DNA from: an uncultured Eubacterium sp.
GTDB lineage: Bacteria > Bacillota > Clostridia > Lachnospirales > Lachnospiraceae
Length of the DNA: 64,000 nucleotides
Assembly (NCBI GenBank): GCA_900552795.1
Contig: USBB01000008.1
Coordinates: 1 to 64,000, forward strand
Direction: 5' to 3'
Part shown: piece by piece, positions 46,129 to 54,723 of the stretch
Numbering within the stretch: position 1 is the stretch's first letter
Layout: every line of letters starts with the position of its first letter
The notes under the pieces: generated by a model
Databases searched by the model: none
Told to the model about the DNA's origin: nothing
What the model saw: only the letters and a program-made list of their open reading frames with translations
Position numbers and translations under genes: made by a program

Positions 46129-46804
46129 CTTTATAACCTACTCCCCACACCGTTTTTATGATTTTAGGATTACGCGGCGGTTCTTTTAGTTTCTCCCTGA
46201 TTCTTCGTATATGAACCATCACAGTATTATTGCTGTCCAGATAATCCTCTTTCCAAACCGCTTCAAATATACTTTCAGTTGAGACAACATTTCCGGCATT
46301 CTCACAAAGCAGCCACAGTATGTCAAATTCGGTCGGCGTTAAATTTACGTTCTCATCAAAAAGCGATACTGTGTGTTCCTGTTTATTAATAACAAGACCT
46401 TTGCTTTCAAATATTTGAGTATCTGTGTTCTTTGCACCATACTTTTTATAACGACGCAGCTGTGCTTTTATGCGCGCCAATAATTCTAATGGATTAAACG
46501 GCTTTGTAACATAATCATCAGCACCAATACTAAGTCCCGTTATTTTGTCAACATCTTCCACACGGGCTGTTAACATAATAATCGGATATGTGTAACTTTC
46601 ACGGATTTTAACGCACAATTCAAACCCGTCCATCCCCGGCATCATAACATCAATAACAGCCAGGTCTATATTGCTGTTATTTTGTATTTCTTCATACGCC
46701 CCTATTGAATCATAGAACTTAAGGGTTTCATATCCCTCGTTTTTCAAAACAACATCAACTAAGTCGGCTATTTCTTTTTCATCATCAACAATGATAATGC
46801 TCAT
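46118..46804 (-). CDS. VanR-like OmpR-family response regulator
   Basis: 228 residues from the ATG at 46804 (AAGGTG 6 bases upstream; the frame opens three codons earlier at a GTG). The receiver has DDEKE, phospho-Asp in LAVIDVMMPGMDG near 52 and VTKPFNP; the winged helix includes LTPTEFDILWLL and TVMVHIRRIREKL. It is partner to the overlapping VanS-like kinase. A likely target is the C39 peptidase gene that follows. Confidence 0.9.
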   Translation of the reverse strand: MSIIIVDDEKEIADLVDVVLKNEGYETLKFYDSIGAYEEIQNNSNIDLAVIDVMMPGMDGFELCVKIRESYTYPIIMLTARVEDVDKITGLSIGADDYVTKPFNPLELLARIKAQLRRYKKYGAKNTDTQIFESKGLVINKQEHTVSLFDENVNLTPTEFDILWLLCENAGNVVSTESIFEAVWKEDYLDSNNTVMVHIRRIREKLKEPPRNPKIIKTVWGVGYKVEK

Positions 46805-46842
46805 ATTCTTCACCTTAAAACAAACATTTTTCTATACCATTA

Positions 46843-48654
46843 TCAAAGCCTTGATTTTAATGCCTCGACAATTCTATTGTTATCAGCTTCGTCTCTCACT
46901 GCCAGCCTTATATAATTTTGTCCGTTAAAACCTGTCTTTGTTGACAAATCTTTAATTAATATATCTTGCTCAAGCAAATCCTCTGCAAGTTCGCGGCTCG
47001 TCCTGCCTGACGTAACCTCACACAGAACATAATTAGCCTGAGATGGTATTACCCTTAAACCTTCTATATCTGAAAGCTTATTTATATAGTCTTTTCTCAC
47101 AGCTTTAAACTTCTGCATTGCCGCCGCATAATTCTTTGCGTATTTTTCATAAATCTGCAAATAATATTCAGCAAAAGAATTGATATTCCATATTGAAACA
47201 TCTTTCTTGATTTTATTTATAAGCTCCAGATCATTTGAGGCAAGAATACCAAGTCTTAATCCCGGAACACCAAAGGATTTTGAAATACTCTTAACAACAA
47301 TAAGAGCAGGATTATTGCTTATAATATCCTGTGTAAGAAGTGATGGATCATAATCTACATCCGCAAAATCAACAAAAGACTCATCAACAACAAGACGTAT
47401 ATTTTTATTTTCAGCCCACTTTGAAAGCCTTAGCACATCTTCCTTATCTATGTAATTTCCTGAAGGATTATCAGGATTTATCAACGCCAGCACCTGTATA
47501 TCCTTATCGTCATAAAACTGCATTAAATCATCTGCCGTATATGAAAAATCTTTGTTATCAACAATATACGGAACAATATCTTCTTTATTTTTTCTGTTCG
47601 GATACTCCTGAAATGTAGGAAATGCTATTCCAAGCTTTCCTGTGAAATTTTCCATAAGAGATTTTATAAGCTCTGCCGCACCGTTTCCGACCACTATCTG
47701 GTTCTTATGCAATCCGAAATTCTTTGCAGCTATAAGGCTGTTTACTTCCATTCCTGACGGATACTGGGTAAGCAGCGTCTCAAAATTACCTTTAAGCTCC
47801 TCAACAAGCTTTTTGTTCGGGAAAAACGGATTTACAAGGTAGCAGAAATCAAGCAGCTTAGGATATCTCCAGTATCCGCCAAAACGTTTCTGCATTTTTT
47901 CAAGCTTTTGAGCTTTTGATGCAAAAAGTGTTTCTGCAATATCCAAGTCCTGAACATCATCTATCTCATACCACTTTTCACCGTCAAGCCTGCACGCCTT
48001 TATCTCGGGATTATCCAAAAATGTAATAACCTTTAATACCTGCTCATAATATTCATTGTGTCCAAGTGCCTTACAATATGCCTCCAAAAACGGCACATAA
48101 TGTACGGTTGAAAATTCTTTGCTGAATTTGTATATATTAACTGTCTTGTAATACTCTTTAGTGTCTGCAAAATCAAATTCTTTCTTGCCGAAAAATGATG
48201 TTATATTATCATTCTCATCCAAAGTAATGCATGTACCATCCATCCAGCTCTCAAACTTACTTACAAGCACAAGTGATGGGTATGGATTATCTACAATCTT
48301 TCTTAAAACACTTTCCTCATACACAAGATCAGATTCCAAAAGCAGTGTATCATCCTCAAGAAGCCTGTCTTTTGCAAGATACAATGAATATATATTATTT
48401 GTCTTATAATATATATCATTCTCAATATATTCAATCGGTGTCTTTATGCCGAGAGTATTTATATACTCAATCAGCTTATCTCCTTCATATCCTACAACAA
48501 ATATAATTTTCTTAAGAATTCCCAGATTATCAAGATTTCTTAATGACTTTTCTATCATGGTTTCTCCATTTACTTCAACCATGCACTTTGTTGCGTTGCT
48601 TGTTAATTCTTTTAATCTTCTGCCCATTCCGGCTGCCAATATTACTGCCTGCAT
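46843..48654 (-). CDS. Fusion of a sugar/amine-phosphate nucleotidyltransferase and a CobD/HisC-like PLP enzyme
   Basis: 603 residues. Residues 1-235 are a LicC-like nucleotidyltransferase (LAAGMGRRLKELTSN, KCMVEVNGE, LLLESDLVYE). Residues 245-603 are a fold-type I PLP enzyme of the histidinol-phosphate aminotransferase/threonine-phosphate decarboxylase group, with VVGNGAAELIKSL, LINPDNPSGN, VVDESFVDFA and the lysine in VKSISKSFGVPGLRLGIL near 458. A CobD-like domain could decarboxylate phosphoserine or a phosphonate analogue, and the first domain could then activate the amine as a CDP derivative for surface decoration (inference). Related fusions (PntC-type) exist in phosphonate tailoring, but no pepM is seen here. 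It stands alone between a flavodiiron gene and VanR. Confidence 0.8.
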   Translation of the reverse strand: MQAVILAAGMGRRLKELTSNATKCMVEVNGETMIEKSLRNLDNLGILKKIIFVVGYEGDKLIEYINTLGIKTPIEYIENDIYYKTNNIYSLYLAKDRLLEDDTLLLESDLVYEESVLRKIVDNPYPSLVLVSKFESWMDGTCITLDENDNITSFFGKKEFDFADTKEYYKTVNIYKFSKEFSTVHYVPFLEAYCKALGHNEYYEQVLKVITFLDNPEIKACRLDGEKWYEIDDVQDLDIAETLFASKAQKLEKMQKRFGGYWRYPKLLDFCYLVNPFFPNKKLVEELKGNFETLLTQYPSGMEVNSLIAAKNFGLHKNQIVVGNGAAELIKSLMENFTGKLGIAFPTFQEYPNRKNKEDIVPYIVDNKDFSYTADDLMQFYDDKDIQVLALINPDNPSGNYIDKEDVLRLSKWAENKNIRLVVDESFVDFADVDYDPSLLTQDIISNNPALIVVKSISKSFGVPGLRLGILASNDLELINKIKKDVSIWNINSFAEYYLQIYEKYAKNYAAAMQKFKAVRKDYINKLSDIEGLRVIPSQANYVLCEVTSGRTSRELAEDLLEQDILIKDLSTKTGFNGQNYIRLAVRDEADNNRIVEALKSRL

Positions 48655-48701
48655 AAAAACACCTATATCCTTACAAAAGGACCCTCCCATTAAATTCAAA
48701 C

Positions 48702-49895
48702 TTACATTGTCAAAAGTTCGTCACACATCTGTTCAATCTCGTTAACATTCTGTTCTTTCATTACCGAACGGATTGTAACACATTTTTCTGCAATGCTTAT
48801 ATTTTTCATAGCTTCAAGCATTGTCCTTATCTGCTTTCCTGCTGTCGGTGCCCATGAACCGTTCTCTATTACTGCAACTTTTCTCGACTGATATGCCTTA
48901 CTTTGAAGATGACTTAAAAAATCATGCATTACTGGTGCGATACCTGCATCGTATGTCGGGGCTGCCAAAATAAGCTTATCGTATCTGAATGCTTCAGCAA
49001 CAACCTGCGACATATCATCTCTTGCCAAATCTCTCACAACCACAGTCTTATTCTTAGAACTTATAAATTCTGCAGCCTTTTTTGCCGCATCTGCAGTATT
49101 ACCATGAAAAGAAGCGTAAGCCACCAGTACCCCGTCTTCTTTCGCACGGTAACTGCTCCATGTGTCATATAAATCAATATAATATTTGATATTTTCCTTT
49201 AAAACAGGTCCATGCAAAGGACAAATATACTTTATATCAAGTCCTGCTGCCTTTTTAAGAAGCGTCTGAACCGGCGTACCGTATTTTCCTACAATATTAA
49301 AGTAATATCTTTCTGCCTCATCAAACCATTCCTGCTCCTTCACAGAATCACCGTTAAAAATGTCATCTGCACATTTCAAATTAAGCGCACCAAATTTACC
49401 AAAACCATCTGCTGAGAATAAAACCTGCTCTTTGTTCTCATAACTTACCATTACCTCCGGCCAGTGAACCATAGGTGCCATAATAAATGTAAGCATATGA
49501 TTTCCGAGTTCTAAAGTATCACCCTCCTTAACAGTAATCGTTTTTCCCTCAAGAGAAAAATTAAAAAACTGTGAAAGCATAGTAAATGTCTTAGCATTTC
49601 CTACTAATAAAGTTTCAGGATATTTTTTCACAAATTCTGCAATGCTTCCTGCATGGTCAGGTTCAACATGCTGTATCACAAGATAATCCGGGGTTCTTGT
49701 ACCCAACACTTCATCCAGATTTTTCTCCCACTCGCATACGCAGCGTTTATCTACAGTATCCATAACCGCAATCTTTTCATCAAGAATTACATAAGAATTA
49801 TATGATACGCCTTCCGGCACTGCATACTGACCTTCAAACAAATCAAGAGCTTTGTCATCAACACCAACATACTTAATTGAATCAGTTATTATCAT
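48702..49895 (-). CDS. fprA: Flavodiiron protein (A-type flavoprotein, O2/NO reductase)
   Basis: 397 residues. The metallo-lactamase-like domain carries the diiron ligands (HVEPDHAG near 77, MVHWPEVM, SADGFGKFG, CPLHGPVL). The C-terminal flavodoxin domain starts with VLVAYASFHGNTADAAKKAA. It reduces O2 (or NO) to water and protects anaerobes. The start is taken as ATG at 49895 with GGAGG 11 bases before it; an upstream TTG is possible. The next genes upstream are trx and the FTR-like gene, making an oxygen/redox-defence neighbourhood. Confidence 0.93.
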   Translation of the reverse strand: MIITDSIKYVGVDDKALDLFEGQYAVPEGVSYNSYVILDEKIAVMDTVDKRCVCEWEKNLDEVLGTRTPDYLVIQHVEPDHAGSIAEFVKKYPETLLVGNAKTFTMLSQFFNFSLEGKTITVKEGDTLELGNHMLTFIMAPMVHWPEVMVSYENKEQVLFSADGFGKFGALNLKCADDIFNGDSVKEQEWFDEAERYYFNIVGKYGTPVQTLLKKAAGLDIKYICPLHGPVLKENIKYYIDLYDTWSSYRAKEDGVLVAYASFHGNTADAAKKAAEFISSKNKTVVVRDLARDDMSQVVAEAFRYDKLILAAPTYDAGIAPVMHDFLSHLQSKAYQSRKVAVIENGSWAPTAGKQIRTMLEAMKNISIAEKCVTIRSVMKEQNVNEIEQMCDELLTM

Positions 49896-50012
49896 TTTCT
49901 TTAAATCCTCCAAGTTCTATATCTCGGTTTTATATTTTAGTCCTATATTTTATTTTATCTTAGCAGAATTAATTTTACCACTAATTAATTTTAAAATCCA
50001 GTATTTTTTGTT

Positions 50013-50321
50013 CTAAATTAAAGACATTAGTTCTTCTTTTGAACAAAATCCCACTTTTCTTCCTTTTTCTTTACCGTCGTTAAAAGCTACAACTGTAGGA
50101 ATACTTACAACTCCGTATCTAATCGCCAATGCCTGATAATCATCGACATTAACCTTGCACACCTTGATTTTACCTGTATTTTCATCTGCTATCTGCTTAA
50201 CAGCAGGTGCAAGCATCTGACATGGTCCGCACCAGTCCGCCCAAAAATCCACAAGTACAGGCATGTTCGATTTTAATACTTCTTCTTCAAAATTTGATTC
50301 CGTTAAATTAATTTCACTCAT
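50013..50321 (-). CDS. trxA: Thioredoxin
   Basis: 102 residues with the WCGPC redox site near 29-33 (VDFWADWCGPCQMLAP) and the cis-Pro loop VVSIPTVVAF. It reduces disulfides in the cytoplasm. It lies 38 bp after the mini FTR gene, so ferredoxin rather than NADPH may feed it. Its Shine-Dalgarno is part of the recurring CAGAAATGAGG module. Confidence 0.96.
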   Translation of the reverse strand: MSEINLTESNFEEEVLKSNMPVLVDFWADWCGPCQMLAPAVKQIADENTGKIKVCKVNVDDYQALAIRYGVVSIPTVVAFNDGKEKGRKVGFCSKEELMSLI

Positions 50322-50359
50322 ACTTTACCTCATTTCTGCCGACATATTTTTGCGGCTCG

Positions 50360-50560
50360 TTAATTCTTTGATTTATAATATAACATACAATGGCAATACC
50401 CCTCAAAATCAGGGTCTTTTATCTGATCTTTAAACTCCTTGCACATACATTTATTGTCTTCTATGCGCTCAAGTCTGCAAGGGCAATATCCTCCTGTTTT
50501 CTTTAAGCCCTCTTTAATTTTGTCCACTATCGCTTTATCCGGATTTGTTGTAATCTTCAT
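50360..50560 (-). CDS. Minimal ferredoxin-thioredoxin reductase catalytic protein
   Basis: 66 residues. The six cysteines C26-P-C28, C38-M-C40 and C56-H-C58 match the CPC...CxC...CHC pattern of the catalytic FTR subunit, which holds a 4Fe-4S cluster and a redox disulfide. Plant FTR spacing is longer between the first two pairs. The start at 50560 follows GGAAAGGAG; the frame opens 50 codons earlier but without support. It sits directly upstream of trx, so the pair is probably a ferredoxin-to-thioredoxin electron path. Confidence 0.85.
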   Translation of the reverse strand: MKITTNPDKAIVDKIKEGLKKTGGYCPCRLERIEDNKCMCKEFKDQIKDPDFEGYCHCMLYYKSKN

Positions 50561-50610
50561 ATTATTCTCCTTTCCGCAGACGCTTTTGTGTTCCTGCCTC
50601 ACAAACAAAA

Positions 50611-50641
50611 TTGTACCTTTTGACACCCTAATCCTATAAAG
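50611..50641 (-). repeat. Dispersed repeat, copy D
   Basis: TTTTGACACCCTAATCCTATA and TATAAAG share the palindrome half and tail of copies A, B and E. It lies within the 5' UTR of the FTR-trx operon. Confidence 0.4.
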
Positions 50642-50658
50642 TAAAAATAAGGTATAGC

Positions 50659-50677
50659 AATTGCACTTGGTGCAATT
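50659..50677. promoter_or_regulatory. Operator candidate of the FTR-trx operon
   Basis: AATTGCAC-TTG-GTGCAATT is a perfect 8-bp inverted repeat at or just past the expected transcription start, directly after the -10 box. Confidence 0.55.
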
Positions 50678-50707
50678 ATTATACCCTATAATTACAAATA
50701 ATCTCAA
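50678..50707 (-). promoter_or_regulatory. Promoter of the FTR-trx operon
   Basis: TTGAGA (50702-50707), an 18-bp spacer and TATAAT (50678-50683), just downstream of niaR. Confidence 0.65.
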
Positions 50708-50715
50708 CAATTAAT

Positions 50716-51264
50716 CTATTTGTCCCAAAAATTAACCGGCTCATAGTCCTGAAGCTTTGCAAGAAAACCTTTTTTTTGGAGTTCGTACTGTATTATATCA
50801 AGTATCTCCTCACTTTCGGCACCAACTGTATGATAATGATACCCCGATGTGACATTTTTTAAAAGACTTGATTTACCATTTTTGAGCTGTTCCATATATT
50901 TCTTTACGTCCATGCGCGATTTTATATTCATCTCAGCCTTTATAACTCCGTATACCTTATGATATACAAATACATCCTGCACTTTTCCGCCTAAATCCAC
51001 TATAAGCGTAAGTTCATCCTGCGTTTCCTCATCTGTATGAATTACCTTAAACACTCTTTGAAGTTCATTTTCATGTGCCAATATATATCCTTTGTTAGTC
51101 GATATAATTTCATTGCCGTTTGCACGCAGAATAGCAATATCCTGCACTATAACCTGTCTGCTGACCTCAAGATTTTTGGCAATCACATCTCCTGATACAG
51201 GCTTATTTTTCTCTGAAATCATTTTTAAGATAAGTTCCCGTCTGTCTTTCGCATTTCTCCCCAT
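50716..51264 (-). CDS. niaR: NAD biosynthesis repressor NiaR (HTH + 3H domain)
   Basis: 182 residues. An HTH_11 domain (KPVSGDVIAKNLEVSRQVIVQDIAILRANG) is joined to a 3H domain with its histidines in VIHTDEE, VYHKVYG and GYHYHTVG. NiaR binds niacin and metal and represses NAD genes. It is the last gene after nadA-nadB-nadC. The start at 51264 follows CAGAAATGAGG; an ATG four codons earlier is inside that site. Own transcription is possible from the 130-bp gap upstream. Confidence 0.92.
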   Translation of the reverse strand: MGRNAKDRRELILKMISEKNKPVSGDVIAKNLEVSRQVIVQDIAILRANGNEIISTNKGYILAHENELQRVFKVIHTDEETQDELTLIVDLGGKVQDVFVYHKVYGVIKAEMNIKSRMDVKKYMEQLKNGKSSLLKNVTSGYHYHTVGAESEEILDIIQYELQKKGFLAKLQDYEPVNFWDK

Positions 51265-51296
51265 CTTAATCCTCATTTCTGCACACCTTTTATAAA

Positions 51297-51344
51297 TAAA
51301 TCAGAGTACCAAAACGCCCTGATTATGATTACACGGATTGTTTC
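51297..51344 (-). repeat. Dispersed repeat, copy B (terminator-like)
   Basis: Minus strand: GAAACAATCCGTGTAATC, then TCAGGGCGTTTTGGTACTCTGA followed by TTTATTTATA. It lies between nadC and niaR, and a 23-bp core is identical to copy A. Confidence 0.6.
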
Positions 51345-51394
51345 GTGCCATGTGCGCTTAAAGCACAAATCCGACATGCAATTTACTAATTAAA

Positions 51395-52249
51395 TCATAT
51401 TGCATGAAGATTCTTTAATGATATATCCATAATAGGAGCCGAATGTGTCAATGCACCGCTTGATATATAGTCAACACCAAGATCAGTAAGCTTTGCTATA
51501 TTTTCTTTTGTAACATTTCCTGATACTTCAACCTCTGCCCGTCCTGCAATATAGCTTATCGCTTCAGCCATCTGCTCATGGCTCATATTATCAAGCATTA
51601 TTATATCAGCGCCTGCCTCAACAGCCTCTTTAACCATATCAAGATTTTCAACTTCAACCTCTATTTTTCTTACAAACGGAGCATATTCTTTAGCCATAGA
51701 AACAGCCTGCTTAACACCGCCGGCCGCACCGATATGATTATCCTTTAATAAAACCCCGTCCGAAAGATTATATCTGTGATTATTTCCGCCACCGATTCTT
51801 ACTGAATATTTCTCAAAAATTCTGTTATTAGGTGTTGTCTTTCTTGTATCAAGCAGTTTTGTATTTGTTCCTTCAAGAAGCTTTGCCACAGAATTTGTAT
51901 ATGTTGCAATACCGCTCATTCTCTGAAGATAATTAAGTGCTGTACGTTCTCCGCAAAGAAGTGTCCTTACGTCACCGTAAACCTTTGCCATAAGCTGTCC
52001 CTTTTCGACTACATCTCCGTCCTTTACCAAAAATTCAACTCTGGTGGACTCATCAAGCAAAGTAAACACTCTTTCAAACACCTGTAAGCCGCATATAATT
52101 CCATCCTGCTTGCAGATTAAATCCACAACTCCCTGTGTAGGATTCGGCATAACACTGTTTGTTGAAACATCCTCACTTGTTATATCTTCCTTAATTGCGC
52201 TTAAAATAAGCGGATCAACATTTAATTTTAAAGTTACCTGATCATACAT
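51395..52249 (-). CDS. nadC: Quinolinate phosphoribosyltransferase (nicotinate-nucleotide pyrophosphorylase)
   Basis: 284 residues, full length. DTRKTTPNNRIFEKYSVRIGGG and NHRYNLSDGVLLKDNHI are the substrate-binding signature; VEVENLDMVKEAVEAGADIIMLDN closes the barrel. It turns quinolinate and PRPP into nicotinate mononucleotide. Its ATG is 2 bp after the nadB stop, in an operon with nadA and nadB. Confidence 0.97.
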   Translation of the reverse strand: MYDQVTLKLNVDPLILSAIKEDITSEDVSTNSVMPNPTQGVVDLICKQDGIICGLQVFERVFTLLDESTRVEFLVKDGDVVEKGQLMAKVYGDVRTLLCGERTALNYLQRMSGIATYTNSVAKLLEGTNTKLLDTRKTTPNNRIFEKYSVRIGGGNNHRYNLSDGVLLKDNHIGAAGGVKQAVSMAKEYAPFVRKIEVEVENLDMVKEAVEAGADIIMLDNMSHEQMAEAISYIAGRAEVEVSGNVTKENIAKLTDLGVDYISSGALTHSAPIMDISLKNLHAI

Positions 52250-52251
52250 TT

Positions 52252-53571
52252 TTATTTCTCTCTTCCTTCTGACTGTTTTTTAATTTCATTCAATACTAAT
52301 TTCTTGTATTCTTCTGATAAAGATTTAACATCATCATATTTTTTAAGAGTTTCCTGTGGAAGTTCTCCATTAGGTTCACTGTTATACAGTTCTTTGTATC
52401 TTTCCTCATTTAATATTAAGTCTTTAGCCGCTCTTTTTGCAAACACAAGACTTTCAAGCAGCGAATTGCTTGCAAGCCTGTTTTTGCCATGAACTCCATT
52501 GCAGGCTGTCTCTCCTATCGCATATACATTTTCCATAGAGGTGCGGCTTTCATGGTTGACCTCTATTCCACCCATGAAGTAGTGCTGGGCTGGCACAACA
52601 GGTATGCACTCTTTTGTGACATCATAACCTTTTGAAAGACAATATTCAACTATATTAGGAAAATGTGATTTAAGTTCCTCCTCTGGAATTGTCCTTAAAT
52701 CCTCCCAGACAAAATCGGTACCGTCCTTTTCCATCTGTTCGTTTATTGCCTTTGTGAGTATGTCACGTGGAAGAAGCTCATTTACAAACCTGTTCATATT
52801 TTTGTCCAAAAGCTTCGCACCCTCTCCTCTTACCGACTCAGATATAAGAAAACTTCTGTCCTCCGCCTTTTTTGAATAAAGCGTTGTCGGATGTATCTGC
52901 ACATAGTCAACATCCTTTAATTTGATTTTGTGCTTTATAGCAATCGCAAGTGAATCCGCAGTTAAGTGCCTGAAATTTGTCGAATGTCTAAACAGTCCTC
53001 CGATGCCGCCTGTAGCAAGAACAGTTACAGGTGCATATATGACATCTGTTTTTTTATCATCTAATCTTACAACAACTCCCTTACAGAACTTTTCATCTTT
53101 ATCAGTTATAATATCAATCATTGACGCATGTTCTATAATAGTGATATTTTTTCGTTTCCCGGCCTGCAAAAGCAGCTTTTTTGTTATCTCTCTGCCCGTT
53201 ATATCTTTATGGAATAAAATTCTTTTGCCGGAATGTCCGCCCTCTCTTGTAAATGAAAATTCACCGTTTGGCTCTCTTTGAAAATCAACGCCGTATCCGA
53301 CAAGGTCATTTACAACATCCGCAGATGATTTTATCATTATCTCGACTGATTTTTTGTCATTCTCATAATGCCCTGCCTTTAAAGTATCCTCAAAATAACT
53401 TTCATAATCATCATCACTTTTAAGCATACACATTCCTCCCTGCGCAAGAAATGAATCACTGCTCTCTGAATCTGATTTTGTAATGACTGTTATTTGTCTG
53501 TTTTGCGGAAGCTGCAGCGCACAGTAAAGACCCGCACAGCCGCTTCCGACTATCAAAATATCTGTATTCAT
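52252..53571 (-). CDS. nadB: L-aspartate oxidase
   Basis: 439 residues, shorter than the ~530 of E. coli NadB because the C-terminal helical tail is reduced; this is common in Clostridia. FAD site ILIVGSGCAGLYCAL at the N-terminus, LAQGGMCML, and the active-site segments QIHPTTLY, ESVRGEGAKLL and PAQHYFMGGIEVN. It oxidises aspartate to iminoaspartate for NadA. It starts directly after the nadA stop. Confidence 0.96.
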   Translation of the reverse strand: MNTDILIVGSGCAGLYCALQLPQNRQITVITKSDSESSDSFLAQGGMCMLKSDDDYESYFEDTLKAGHYENDKKSVEIMIKSSADVVNDLVGYGVDFQREPNGEFSFTREGGHSGKRILFHKDITGREITKKLLLQAGKRKNITIIEHASMIDIITDKDEKFCKGVVVRLDDKKTDVIYAPVTVLATGGIGGLFRHSTNFRHLTADSLAIAIKHKIKLKDVDYVQIHPTTLYSKKAEDRSFLISESVRGEGAKLLDKNMNRFVNELLPRDILTKAINEQMEKDGTDFVWEDLRTIPEEELKSHFPNIVEYCLSKGYDVTKECIPVVPAQHYFMGGIEVNHESRTSMENVYAIGETACNGVHGKNRLASNSLLESLVFAKRAAKDLILNEERYKELYNSEPNGELPQETLKKYDDVKSLSEEYKKLVLNEIKKQSEGREK

Positions 53572-54486
53572 TTATTTCTCCAAACTGCTCAGTTCAAGCA
53601 TTTTTTCAAGGGGACGCATTGCTGCAGCACGCACCTCATCGCTTACCTCAACCTGATTATCTTCATTTTCAAGAACCGAAAGAACCTTATCTAAAGTTAC
53701 AAATTTCATATCTTCACATATCTGTCTTTCTTTTACAGTATAAAATACCTTGTCAGGATTCTTTTTCTTAAGCTCATAAAATACGCCAGTCTCGGTACCT
53801 ATTATAAATTCCTTATCGCTGCTGCCGGTAACATAATTAATAATACCTGACGTGCTTCCGATATAATCTGCCTGCTCCAGACAGTCATATGTACATTCAG
53901 GGTGAACTAAAAACTTTGCTCCAGGATGTGCTTTCTTTGCTGCAGCCACATCACTTCCTGTAATAGCCGCATGAACAGGGCAATATCCGTCATTTAAAAT
54001 CACATTTTTTTCAGGTACCTGCTCTTTTACATATCTGCCAAGATTTCCATCAGGCACAAAGAAAATATTTTTCTGTGCAAGATTTTTAACTATCTTTACT
54101 GCATTTGCCGAAGTAACACACACATCTGAATATGTCTTAATCTGTGCTGTAGAATTTATGTAGCACACAACCGCAAGGTCGTCGTACTCCCTTCTTATTT
54201 TTTCTATATTTTTTATATCAACCATATGGGCCATAGCACAGTCTGCCGACATATCAGGCATCAGCACCTTTTTGTCAGGATTTAAAATCTTTGCGCTCTC
54301 TCCCATAAATGATACACCGCAAAATACAATTATATCTGCTAAAGACTCTTTTGCTATCTTACTAAGATAATAAGAATCGCCTATGTAATCTGCCACCGCC
54401 TGCACCTCATCAGGCACATAGTAATGCGCAAGTATAACTGCGTTTTTGTCTTTTTTCAGTGTATTTATCTTCTCAACAACTGACAT
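53572..54486 (-). CDS. nadA: Quinolinate synthase A (4Fe-4S)
   Basis: 304 residues. AHYYVPDEVQAVADYIGDSY and FCGVSFMGESAKIL at the N-terminus; cysteines in DMSADCAMA, GYCPVHA and PECTYDCLEQ include the cluster ligands. It joins iminoaspartate and dihydroxyacetone phosphate into quinolinate. The start at 54486 follows GGAGG by 9 bases. First gene of nadABC-niaR, behind a clear promoter with an overlapping palindrome. Confidence 0.96.
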   Translation of the reverse strand: MSVVEKINTLKKDKNAVILAHYYVPDEVQAVADYIGDSYYLSKIAKESLADIIVFCGVSFMGESAKILNPDKKVLMPDMSADCAMAHMVDIKNIEKIRREYDDLAVVCYINSTAQIKTYSDVCVTSANAVKIVKNLAQKNIFFVPDGNLGRYVKEQVPEKNVILNDGYCPVHAAITGSDVAAAKKAHPGAKFLVHPECTYDCLEQADYIGSTSGIINYVTGSSDKEFIIGTETGVFYELKKKNPDKVFYTVKERQICEDMKFVTLDKVLSVLENEDNQVEVSDEVRAAAMRPLEKMLELSSLEK

Positions 54487-54523
54487 TAATAAACTTCCTC
54501 CATTTGTAAATAGTATTGTTGGA

Positions 54524-54552
54524 ATTATAGCACTAATATTTACAACTGACAA
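54524..54552 (-). promoter_or_regulatory. Promoter of the nadABC operon
   Basis: TTGTCA (54547-54552), a 17-bp spacer and TATAAT (54524-54529). Confidence 0.8.
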
Positions 54553-54561
54553 GACAGTTGT
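54542..54561. promoter_or_regulatory. Probable NiaR operator
   Basis: ACAACTGACAAGACAGTTGT: perfect 7-bp arms around 6 bases, covering the -35 box of the nadA promoter. niaR is encoded in this operon, so feedback repression by niacin is the simplest reading. Confidence 0.65.
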
Positions 54562-54654
54562 TTTGACACTTAATAAATTTATGTCATACTTATTCTTAAT
54601 AATGAATGTGAAATTTAAAATTTATATTAAATTTCTAATATTTTAAATTTAGTA

Positions 54655-54682
54655 TTGAAATATATTTTATATCTGTTATATT
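54655..54682 (+). promoter_or_regulatory. Candidate promoter of the 53-aa peptide gene
   Basis: TTGAAA (54655-54660), a 16-bp spacer and TATATT (54677-54682) in an AT-rich divergent region. Confidence 0.45.
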
Positions 54683-54723
54683 TAAATCAAACATAAATAG
54701 TCAGGAAAAGGAGTGATTTAACT

